From positions 1-7,319 of the forward strand of contig JAFZIX010000057.1 of NCBI GenBank assembly GCA_017554135.1: a stretch of 7,319 nucleotides of DNA, written 5' to 3'. Below, one piece after another: positions 1 through 6,289 of the stretch. Position numbers and translations under genes: made by a program. The first letter of the stretch is position 1. Each line of letters begins with the position of its first letter. The DNA comes from Bacteroidales bacterium. GTDB lineage: Bacteria; Bacteroidota; Bacteroidia; Bacteroidales; UBA932. Below the pieces are notes generated by a model that saw only the letters and a list, made by a program, of their open reading frames with translations, was not told the origin of the DNA and made no database searches.

Positions 1-386
1 GCCGCAGCCCCTTCATCCGGGAGTTCTTTCGCATCGATCTCGGCGTGCGCAACGCCAAGGTGGAATACCTCAACCGCACCCTGGGCCGCCCGGAAGGCAC
101 CGACATAGTCCGCCCCTGGGAGGAACTTCCCGAGTTCGAGCAGAAAGCCGAGGTGGATGCAATCCTGGAGGGCAGTGATATCCTCGCACGCGAACGCGGG
201 CTGGACGATTTTTATTGGAAGGCGGCGGACACCATCACCGTGATGGAAGTGTTCGACCTGGGTGTCATCCTCGCCTTCGTGGTGAAGTTGAAACTGGTGG
301 AGCGCTGGCTGCGCCTCGACGAGGCCACCGGCCGCGAACTCTTCCGCAAACTTGTAAAAGAAATTAAAGAAAACACAAAGATATGA
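1..386 (+). CDS. DUF2764-family protein of V-ATPase operon, 3' part only
   Basis: Partial gene. The reading frame is open from the window edge (first full codon at base 3), so its real start lies outside. The GTG at 45 is internal: the residues before it (RSPFIREFFRIDLGV) run smoothly into the rest. The visible part, about 127 residues, is soluble, charged and mostly helical, ending in KEIKENTKI. It overlaps subunit A by four bases (ATGA, 383-386), which suggests translational coupling. Position just before subunit A, plus the general sequence style, match the DUF2764 proteins found between subunits E and A in Bacteroidetes, Chlamydia and Treponema operons. The helical stretches with 'ID..VRNAKVEYLNR' and 'FDLGVILAFVVKLKLVERWLRL' recall the repeats of V-ATPase subunit C (AC39/VatC), so a role as the socket between rotor axle and K ring is an inference. 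Family assignment rests mainly on context and remembered sequence style. Confidence 0.72.
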   Translation, partial: RSPFIREFFRIDLGVRNAKVEYLNRTLGRPEGTDIVRPWEELPEFEQKAEVDAILEGSDILARERGLDDFYWKAADTITVMEVFDLGVILAFVVKLKLVERWLRLDEATGRELFRKLVKEIKENTKI

Positions 387-2137
387 GTACTAAAGGAAAG
401 GTGACAGGCATAGTCTCGAACCTTGTGACAGTGCAGGTGGACGGCCCTGTGGCGGAAAACGAACTCTGCCATATCCAACTGAACTGCACCGACCTTCTGG
501 CTGAAGTCATCAAGGTTAACGGAGACAAGGCCTCGGTGCAGGTGTTCGAGAGCACCCGCGGATTGCGTGGAGGCGACACCGTCGAATTCCTCGGCAGGAT
601 GCTGGAAGCCACTCTCGGCCCCGGTCTGCTCAGCAGCGTCTATGACGGCCTGCAGAACGACCTCACCACTATGACGGGAGTATTCCTCAAACGAGGCGAA
701 TACACCGACCCGCTGAACCGCGAGAAACTCTGGGATTTCACTCCTATCGCCAAGCCCGGAGACAAAGTCATCGCCGCGGACTGGCTGGGAGAGGTCAAGG
801 AAGGATGGCTGCCGCACAAAATAATGGTGCCGTTCTCCTTCAAGGGCGGCTACACCGTCAAGGAAATCGCCCCTGCAGGCCAATATACGGTCGATCATAC
901 GATTGCCACCCTCACGGGTGAAGACGGCGAGGATGTGCCCGTTACTATGACTCAGAAATGGCCTGTCAAAGTGGCCATCAAAGGCTATAAGGAGAAGCCG
1001 CGCCCGCAGAAGATAATGGAGACGGGCCTCCGCACCATCGACACCTTCAACCCCATAGCGGAAGGCGGCACGGGATTCATTCCCGGGCCCTTCGGATGCG
1101 GCAAGACCGTGCTCCAGCATGCAATCGCAAGGCAGGGCGAGGCCGACGTGATAGTGATGGCGGCCTGCGGCGAGCGCGCCAACGAGGTGGTGGAAATCTT
1201 CACCGAATTCCCCGAACTAATCGACCCGCACACCGGCCGCAAACTGATGGACCGTACCACCATAATCTGCAATACCTCCAATATGCCCGTGGCCGCGCGT
1301 GAGGCATCCGTCTATACCGCGATGACCATCTGCGAGTACTACCGTGCGATGGGTCTGCGCGTGCTGCTGCTGGCCGACTCCACCTCCCGCTGGGCACAGG
1401 CGCTGCGCGAGATGAGCAACCGTATGGAGGAACTCCCCGGCGCGGATGCATTCCCCGTGGACCTTTCCGCCATCATCTCCAACTTCTATTCCCGCGCGGG
1501 GATGGTTGTTTTGAACAACGGGCAGACCGGCGCCGTCACCTTCATAGGCACGGTTTCCCCTGCCGGCGGCAACCTCAAGGAGCCCGTCACGGAATCCACC
1601 AAGAAAGCAGCCCGCTGCTTCTACGCGCTCGAACAGAACCGCGCAGACCAGAAGCGCTACCCCGCCATCAACCCCATCGACTCCTATTCCAAGTATCTGG
1701 AGTATCCGGAAATAATCTCCTACCTCGACGGAAAGATCGAGAAAGGATGGGTGGAGAAGGTGCTGAAGGCCAAGACCATGGTGCTGCGAGGCAAGGAAAT
1801 GGCCGACCAGATCAACATCCTCGGCGACGACGGCGTGCCGATGAGTTACCACGAAACCTTCTGGAAGAGTGAACTGATAGATTTCGCCTTCCTGCAGCAG
1901 GATGCATTCGACGCCGTGGACGGCCTCTGCCCGCTGGAACGCCAGAAGTATATGCTGGACCTTATCCTGGACATCTGCGGCCGTCACTTCGAATTCTCCG
2001 ACTACGAGGAGTGCCGCGCCTACTTCAAACGCGTAATCAACGCCCTGCGCCAGATGAACTTCTCGAAGTGGGGCAGCGAAGATTTCGATAAATTCCATAC
2101 CCAACTCAACGAAATCCTCTCAGAAAATGGCAACTAA
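383..2137 (+). CDS. ntpA: V/A-type ATPase catalytic subunit A
   Basis: Catalytic subunit of the cytoplasmic V1/A1 head, which hydrolyses or makes ATP at the A-B interface. The 584 residues are a full family length (about 580-617). Order: N-terminal beta-barrel about 4-70; the A-specific 'bulge' insert about 115-185; nucleotide-binding domain about 200-430; C-terminal helical bundle to the end. Walker A is GPFGCGKT (235-242) with Lys241. The catalytic glutamate is Glu264 in ACGERANE, with Ala266 where many homologues have Gly. Walker B is LLLAD ending at Asp332, followed by STSRWA. SNMPVAAREAS and SPAGGNLKEPVT are further family signatures. Odd: the P-loop carries Cys239, as in eukaryotic subunit A, and Cys516 in GLCPLE sits where the eukaryotic redox partner cysteine lies. 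The ATG at 383 overlaps the preceding stop, follows an A-rich stretch without a Shine-Dalgarno, and gives the expected N-terminus (MSTKGKVTGI). The 3' end overlaps subunit B by 11 bases. No frameshift is seen. Confidence 0.98.
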   Translation: MSTKGKVTGIVSNLVTVQVDGPVAENELCHIQLNCTDLLAEVIKVNGDKASVQVFESTRGLRGGDTVEFLGRMLEATLGPGLLSSVYDGLQNDLTTMTGVFLKRGEYTDPLNREKLWDFTPIAKPGDKVIAADWLGEVKEGWLPHKIMVPFSFKGGYTVKEIAPAGQYTVDHTIATLTGEDGEDVPVTMTQKWPVKVAIKGYKEKPRPQKIMETGLRTIDTFNPIAEGGTGFIPGPFGCGKTVLQHAIARQGEADVIVMAACGERANEVVEIFTEFPELIDPHTGRKLMDRTTIICNTSNMPVAAREASVYTAMTICEYYRAMGLRVLLLADSTSRWAQALREMSNRMEELPGADAFPVDLSAIISNFYSRAGMVVLNNGQTGAVTFIGTVSPAGGNLKEPVTESTKKAARCFYALEQNRADQKRYPAINPIDSYSKYLEYPEIISYLDGKIEKGWVEKVLKAKTMVLRGKEMADQINILGDDGVPMSYHETFWKSELIDFAFLQQDAFDAVDGLCPLERQKYMLDLILDICGRHFEFSDYEECRAYFKRVINALRQMNFSKWGSEDFDKFHTQLNEILSENGN

Positions 2138-3443
2138 CGCATTCAAGAAAATATACACCCATCTGGAGGCCATCACCAAGGCGACGGTGTCGCTTCGCGC
2201 CACAGGCGTCAGCAACGACGAACTCGCCACCGTGGAAGGCCGCCTGGCCCAGGTCGTGAAGACCAGGGGCGATCTTGTCACCTTGCAGGTCTTCGCCGGC
2301 ACCGAAGGCATCCCTACCAACGCGGAAGTGTCATTCCACGGCAATCCCCCCACCCTCAAGGTGAGCGAGCAACTTTCCGGGCGTTTCTTCAACGCTTACG
2401 GCCAGCCCATCGACGGAGGCCCGGAGGTGGAAGGCGAACTCAGGCAGGTCGGCGGCCCGTCGGTGAACCCCTACAAGCGCCGCCAGCCTTCCGAACTGAT
2501 TCCTACCGGCATCGCGGGCATCGACCTCAACAACACCCTGGTTTCCGGGCAGAAGATTCCGTTCTTCGCCGATCCTGACCAGCCTTACAACCAGGTTATG
2601 GCGGATGTTGCACTGCGTGCGGATGTAGACAAGATAATCCTGGGCGGCATGGGCCTCAGCAACGACGATTACCTCTTCTTCCGCCACGCATTCGAAGGTG
2701 CGGGAGCCCTGGACAAGATAGTTTCCTTCGTGAACACTACCGAAGAGCCGCCCGTGGAGCGCCTGCTCATCCCGGATATGGCCCTGGCCGCCGCTGAATA
2801 CTTCGCCGTGGACAAGAACGAGAAGGTGCTCGTGCTGCTGACGGACATGACGCTGTACGCAGACGCCCTGTCCATAGTGAGCAACCGCATGGACCAGATT
2901 CCTTCCAAGGATTCCATGCCTGGATCGCTCTACTCCGACCTCGCGAAGATTTACGAGAAGGCCGTGCAATTGCCTGACGGCGGCTCCATCACCATCATAG
3001 CGGTCACCACCCTGAACGACGGCGACATCACCCACGCCATTCCGGATAACACCGGATACATCACCGAGGGGCAGTTGTTCCTCCGTGCGGATTCCGACAC
3101 CGGAAAGGTCATCGTGGACCCGTTCCGCTCCCTTAGCCGACTCAAGCAACTTGTGCAGGGCAAGAAGACCCGCGAAGACCATTCACAGGTAATGAACGCG
3201 GGCGTGCGCCTCTATGCAGACGCGCAGAACGCCAAGACCAAACTGGAGAACGGCTTCGACCTTTCCGACTACGATCTCCGCTGCCTGGATTATGCTAAAG
3301 ACTATGCAGTGGAATTGCTCAGCATAGACGTCAATATCAAGATTGAAGAGATGCTGGATACGGCATGGAGGCTGTTTGCCAAGCATTTCAAGCCGGAAGA
3401 GACCGGCATAAAGCAGGTGTTGATTGATAAATACTGGAAGTAG
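2127..3443 (+). CDS. ntpB: V/A-type ATPase non-catalytic subunit B
   Basis: Regulatory, non-catalytic partner of subunit A in the A3B3 head. The 438 residues are slightly shorter than the usual 455-480. N-terminal beta-barrel about 1-75, central alpha/beta domain about 80-350, C-terminal helical domain after that. Recognised stretches: GQPIDGGPEV (92-101), PTGIAGIDLNNTLVSGQKIP (126-145), LVLLTDMTLYADAL (235-248), NDGDITHAIPDNTGYITEGQ (297-316) and TREDH after the arginine-finger motif. As expected for B there is no P-loop: the equivalent stretch is FFADPDQPYN (146-155). The predicted arginine finger that completes the catalytic site on A is Arg338 in SLSRL; it lies in DPFRSLSRL rather than the LPSLSRL of many homologues, which looks like a lineage variant. 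The ATG at 2127 lies inside the end of subunit A in another frame and has no Shine-Dalgarno, so reinitiation by terminating ribosomes is likely. Confidence 0.97.
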   Translation: MATNAFKKIYTHLEAITKATVSLRATGVSNDELATVEGRLAQVVKTRGDLVTLQVFAGTEGIPTNAEVSFHGNPPTLKVSEQLSGRFFNAYGQPIDGGPEVEGELRQVGGPSVNPYKRRQPSELIPTGIAGIDLNNTLVSGQKIPFFADPDQPYNQVMADVALRADVDKIILGGMGLSNDDYLFFRHAFEGAGALDKIVSFVNTTEEPPVERLLIPDMALAAAEYFAVDKNEKVLVLLTDMTLYADALSIVSNRMDQIPSKDSMPGSLYSDLAKIYEKAVQLPDGGSITIIAVTTLNDGDITHAIPDNTGYITEGQLFLRADSDTGKVIVDPFRSLSRLKQLVQGKKTREDHSQVMNAGVRLYADAQNAKTKLENGFDLSDYDLRCLDYAKDYAVELLSIDVNIKIEEMLDTAWRLFAKHFKPEETGIKQVLIDKYWK

Positions 3444-3465
3444 ATTCCTTCACTACGTTCGGAAT
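3444..3465. repeat. Short imperfect inverted repeat, dispersed-repeat type, in the B-D gap
   Basis: The gap between subunits B and D is 30 bases, and most of it is one element. Outer arms ATTCC (3444-3448) and GGAAT (3461-3465) are perfectly complementary. Inside, AC (3452-3453) can pair with GT (3457-3458) around a TAC loop, with small unpaired bases between the two stems. The flanks AG (3442-3443) and GACAT (3466-3470) also belong to the form I recall. Read on the minus strand it encodes CHSERSEG, the tell-tale peptide of a short GC-rich repeat scattered between genes in many bacterial genomes. It is too weak, and lacks the T-run, for a terminator. Copy number elsewhere in the genome cannot be judged from this window. 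Confidence 0.6.
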
Positions 3466-3473
3466 GACATCCT

Positions 3474-4082
3474 ATGCCTATTAAGTTCCAATATAACAAG
3501 ACATCGCTGACGAACCTCGGAAAACAGTTGAAGGTGCGGCAGAGGGCGCTTCCTACCCTGAAGAACAAGGAGTCCGCCCTGCGCCTCAGCGTCATCCAGG
3601 CCAAGAAGGATTCGGAGCGGCTGGCGGCCGAACTGGAAGCCGCCATGAAGCGCTACGACTATCTTGCAGCGCTCTGGAACGAGTTCGAGCCCGGCCTTAT
3701 CCGTATCACCGACATCGACCTCAAGGAAGTGAAGGTGGCCGGCATCAAATGCCCGCAGTTGGACGAGATCCACTACGAACTTGCGCCTTTCAACGCCTTC
3801 GTCAAGCCAGCCTGGTATGCCGACGGCGTGCGCATCCTCCAGGAACTCACCCGTCTGGGTCTGGAAAGCGAAGTTTATGAACAGAAACGCAAGATTCTGG
3901 ACTTCCAGCGCAAGAAGACCACCCAGAAGGTAAATCTCTACGAGAAAGTGCAGATCCCGGGATATCAGGAGGCCATACTGAAGATAAAACGCTACATGGA
4001 GGATGAGGAGAACCTGAGCAAGGCCGCATCCAAGATAGTCAAAACGCGCCATGCGCTCGAAGAAGAGGAGGAAGCCGTATGA
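3474..4082 (+). CDS. ntpD: V/A-type ATPase subunit D (rotor axle)
   Basis: Central-stalk subunit, the equivalent of F-type gamma: a long antiparallel coiled coil that rotates inside A3B3 and passes torque to the membrane ring. The 202 residues match the family (about 200-220). The N-terminal helix contains TSLTNLGKQLKVRQRALPTL (about 10-29), matching the usual start of a basic helix after a short strand, then continues as a charged helix to about residue 70. A shorter, less conserved middle (about 75-115) is followed by the second long helix from about 115, with QKRKILDFQRKKTTQKVNL (137-155) resembling the family signature of closely spaced basic residues before an Asn/Leu step. It ends in a very acidic tail (LEEEEEAV). 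The ATG at 3474 has no Shine-Dalgarno and follows the short repeat. Its stop overlaps the start of subunit I by four bases. No gene for subunit F, the usual partner of D, is seen next to it. Confidence 0.93.
   Translation: MPIKFQYNKTSLTNLGKQLKVRQRALPTLKNKESALRLSVIQAKKDSERLAAELEAAMKRYDYLAALWNEFEPGLIRITDIDLKEVKVAGIKCPQLDEIHYELAPFNAFVKPAWYADGVRILQELTRLGLESEVYEQKRKILDFQRKKTTQKVNLYEKVQIPGYQEAILKIKRYMEDEENLSKAASKIVKTRHALEEEEEAV
4066..4071 (+). promoter_or_regulatory. Shine-Dalgarno-like AGGAGG before subunit I
   Basis: AGGAGG lies seven bases before the ATG at 4079, an ideal place for a ribosome binding site. It lies inside the glutamate codons at the end of subunit D. It is the only strong Shine-Dalgarno among the starts in this window, so it could be a real site or a by-product of the acidic tail. 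Confidence 0.45.
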
Positions 4083-5854
4083 TCGAGAAAATGACAAGAT
4101 ACTCCTTCATCCTGCTCAACGCCCAGGTGGATGCCCTGCTGGAACGTCTTCAGGAATTGGGGCTGGTGGATATTACCCGCAGCACCAAGGCCCTGGACGA
4201 CACTTCCCGGCAGATGGTGGCCGATATCGAACTGATCAACGGCCTCATCCAGGGCTTGAAAAAAGCCAAAGTCCCTGAAGGCACGCAGGCAGAGCATATG
4301 GACGGCGATATAGTGCGCCTGGCCGGCGGCATGATAATGCGCTATTCCGACGACACCGTGGAACTACAGAACCTGCGCAAGGAACTGGAGGAGAAGCGGA
4401 TTTGGGGCAAGTTCGACACGGAACTCCTGCAGAAACTTTCGGATGCCGGCGCTCCCGTGCATTTCCACAAACTGCCCAATAAGAAATTTAAGCCGGAATG
4501 GAGCGAAGAATATGCCCTTTCCGTGATTCATCAGGATAAGTCCGGCACATGGTTCGTGGTGGCCGGAGAAGATTCCCTGCCGGGAGCAATACCCACCCCC
4601 GATACCGATGCATCCCACCTGGAGAAGACTCTTCAGGAAAAAGAGCAGCATTTCCAGAAAGTGCTGAGCCGAATTGCAGGCGCCAGGGAACGCATTCCTG
4701 AACTGGAACAGAAGAAAACCGAACTTTGTTCCAAATTGGACCTTTATCTTGCCGAAGTGGCAGCCGTTCCTGCGGCGGAGAATACCATAGTTACCCTTGT
4801 GGGCTATGCTCCGGTGGAGGACGATTCAGCCATTTGCGCAGCGCTGGATGCTGCGGATGTCTTTTATATAAAAGAAGATGCAGCATTGGATGACGATCCG
4901 CCCATCAAACTGAAGAACAACAGGTTCGTGAAGATGTTCGAGTTGCTGACCGACATGTACGGCCGCCCGGCCTACAACGGTTTCGACCCGACACCGTTCA
5001 TCGCCATCTTCTTCATGCTCTTCTTCGCCTTCTGCATGGGCGATGCGGGCTACGGGCTGCTGCTGATAGCGCTCGGCTTCGGATTAAAAAAGGCCCTTGG
5101 AGACATTTCTCCCCTGGTTATCACGCTCGGCGTGGCCACCACGGTGATAGGGTTCCTCTTCCATACCTTCTTCAGTATGGATATAGCCCAGTGGCAGGTC
5201 TTCGAGCCCGTCAAGGGTATTTTCCTGCCATCCAAGATAATGGGTTACGATGGCACTATGGTGCTTTCGCTAATCGTGGGCATTGTTCATCTCAGCCTTG
5301 CCATGATAATCAAGACCATCATGGCCACAAAGCAGAAGGGCTTCGTGAACTCCCTGGGCACCTGGGGTTGGACTCTGCTGGTTGTGGGCGGAGCGGCGAT
5401 AGGCACTTTTGCACTGCTGGGTGTCATAGACAAGGGAGTCACCAAGATTGCGATCATAACTGTAGGAGTGCTTTCGGCTTTGGGCATTTTTATTCTCAAT
5501 GACCCCCATCGCAATGTGTTTGCGAACATCGGAAGCGGCCTCTGGGAAACATACAACGGCATAACCGGCCTGCTTGGCGACGTCCTCAGTTATCTCCGCC
5601 TATATGCCCTCGGCCTTGCCGGATCAATGCTCGGCAAAGCGTTCAACGACATAGGGCTTATGGTGCTCGGAGATGGCCGCAACATAGCCATGTGGGTGTT
5701 CTTCATTATAATCATACTTCTCGGGCACACATTGAACATAGCCATGGCAGCCCTTGGAGCGTTCGTTCATCCCCTGCGACTCAACTTCCTTGAGTTCTTC
5801 AAGAACTCCGGATATGACGCTGCGGGCCGCATTTTTAATCCGTTAAAGAAGTAA
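4079..5854 (+). CDS. ntpI: V/A-type ATPase membrane subunit I (a-subunit)
   Basis: Stator subunit that holds the ion half-channels against the K ring and links the membrane part to the peripheral stalks. The 591 residues are short for the family (about 600-660 in prokaryotes). Residues 1-300 are a soluble cytoplasmic arm with helical, coiled-coil-like stretches near 95-125 and 180-225. From about 303 there are roughly seven or eight membrane helices, including 303-337, 344-367, 392-415, 426-449, 455-474, 494-527 and 536-563. FELLTDMYGRPAYNGFDPTPF and MGDAGYGLL mark the entry to the membrane domain. The two essential arginines of the channel are Arg507 in LSYLRLYALGLAG and Arg567 in FVHPLRLNF, matching Arg735 and Arg799 of yeast Vph1. 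The motif has GLAGS where eukaryotic proteins have SLAHA. The ATG at 4079 overlaps the subunit D stop and is preceded by AGGAGG; the start MIEKMTRYSF fits the family. Stop at 5854 is followed by a 21-base gap to K. Confidence 0.97.
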   Translation: MIEKMTRYSFILLNAQVDALLERLQELGLVDITRSTKALDDTSRQMVADIELINGLIQGLKKAKVPEGTQAEHMDGDIVRLAGGMIMRYSDDTVELQNLRKELEEKRIWGKFDTELLQKLSDAGAPVHFHKLPNKKFKPEWSEEYALSVIHQDKSGTWFVVAGEDSLPGAIPTPDTDASHLEKTLQEKEQHFQKVLSRIAGARERIPELEQKKTELCSKLDLYLAEVAAVPAAENTIVTLVGYAPVEDDSAICAALDAADVFYIKEDAALDDDPPIKLKNNRFVKMFELLTDMYGRPAYNGFDPTPFIAIFFMLFFAFCMGDAGYGLLLIALGFGLKKALGDISPLVITLGVATTVIGFLFHTFFSMDIAQWQVFEPVKGIFLPSKIMGYDGTMVLSLIVGIVHLSLAMIIKTIMATKQKGFVNSLGTWGWTLLVVGGAAIGTFALLGVIDKGVTKIAIITVGVLSALGIFILNDPHRNVFANIGSGLWETYNGITGLLGDVLSYLRLYALGLAGSMLGKAFNDIGLMVLGDGRNIAMWVFFIIIILLGHTLNIAMAALGAFVHPLRLNFLEFFKNSGYDAAGRIFNPLKK

Positions 5855-5875
5855 ACAAAACAAAATCATAACATT
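5855..5875 (+). promoter_or_regulatory. A-rich untranslated leader before subunit K
   Basis: This 21-base gap has a single G+C island of a few bases in otherwise A-rich sequence (ACAAAACAAAATCATAACATT) and no Shine-Dalgarno. It stands out from the GC-rich surroundings, and the first codons of K are also AT-rich. Unstructured A-rich leaders support translation starts in Bacteroidetes. I see no clear -33/-7 Bacteroidetes promoter here, so I read it as a translation-start region rather than a promoter. Confidence 0.5.
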
Positions 5876-6289
5876 ATGGAACTAATTTTAGGTTACATCG
5901 GACTTGGCTGCGTACTTGCACTTGCAGGTATAGGCTCCGCCATCGGAACAACAATCGCCGGCAATGCAGGCGAAGGCGCTCTTAAAAAACGCCCGGAAAA
6001 ATCCGGTCTCTACATGGTGCTTTCCGCACTTCCCGCAACCCAGGGCATCTACGGATTCGTGGCGTTCTTCATCTTCCGCGGAATGGAGAACCCTGCAACC
6101 GTATTCGGCATGGGTGTCTTCGTGGGCCTCGTATGCATGCTTTCCGCTATCCGCCAGGGCCAGGTTTGCGCCAACGGTATAGTAGGCATAAGCCAGGGCC
6201 ACGACAATGTATTTGTGCAGACACTCATCTACGCTGCCCTTCCTGAATTCTATGCTATCCTTGGACTCGTAGGTGCCGCATTCGCATGA
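5876..6289 (+). CDS. ntpK: V/A-type ATPase proteolipid subunit K (ion-binding ring)
   Basis: Membrane proteolipid, copies of which form the rotating ring. The 137 residues form a double hairpin of four membrane helices, about 4-28, 44-68, 76-100 and 110-136, shorter than the 156-residue Enterococcus hirae NtpK. Both hairpins have glycine-rich helices (GIGSAIGTTIAG in the first). The ion-carrying residue is Glu124 in AALPEFYAILG of helix 4; helix 2 has Gln56 instead of a second acid, as expected for a one-site-per-subunit V-type ring. The Na+ ligands known from the E. hirae structure have counterparts: Leu52, Thr55, Gln56 and Tyr59 in LPATQGIY, Gln94 in IRQGQV and Glu124. Na+ specificity is therefore predicted, not shown. 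The start ATG follows an A-rich leader, and the stop overlaps the next gene by four bases. Confidence 0.97.
   Translation: MELILGYIGLGCVLALAGIGSAIGTTIAGNAGEGALKKRPEKSGLYMVLSALPATQGIYGFVAFFIFRGMENPATVFGMGVFVGLVCMLSAIRQGQVCANGIVGISQGHDNVFVQTLIYAALPEFYAILGLVGAAFA

Noticed and set aside
45..386. GTG at 45 as the true start of the first gene
   Set aside because: The frame is open upstream to the window edge and the upstream residues are of the same helical, charged character; a start here would leave an unusually short protein.
212..1120. Long minus-strand open frame opposite subunit A
   Set aside because: It lies antisense to clearly conserved subunit A and the DUF2764 gene; its product is low in recognisable motifs and rich in His, Arg and Gly, as expected of a shadow frame in GC-rich coding DNA.
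1217..2104. Long minus-strand open frame opposite the second half of subunit A
   Set aside because: Antisense shadow of conserved codons; no family resemblance, no sensible start region.
2331..3182. Long minus-strand open frame opposite subunit B
   Set aside because: Antisense shadow; Val/Gly/His-rich product without recognisable domains.
2127..3443. Subunit B as a broken gene because it lacks a P-loop
   Set aside because: V-type B subunits normally lack a functional P-loop; the arginine finger and other signatures are intact and the frame is open throughout.
3444..3473. Hairpin between B and D as a transcription terminator
   Set aside because: The outer stem is only five base pairs, the interior is imperfect and no T-run follows; downstream genes belong to the same complex.
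5820..5875. Internal promoter before subunit K
   Set aside because: The region is AT-rich but I find no convincing TTTG and TAnnTTTG pair at Bacteroidetes spacing.
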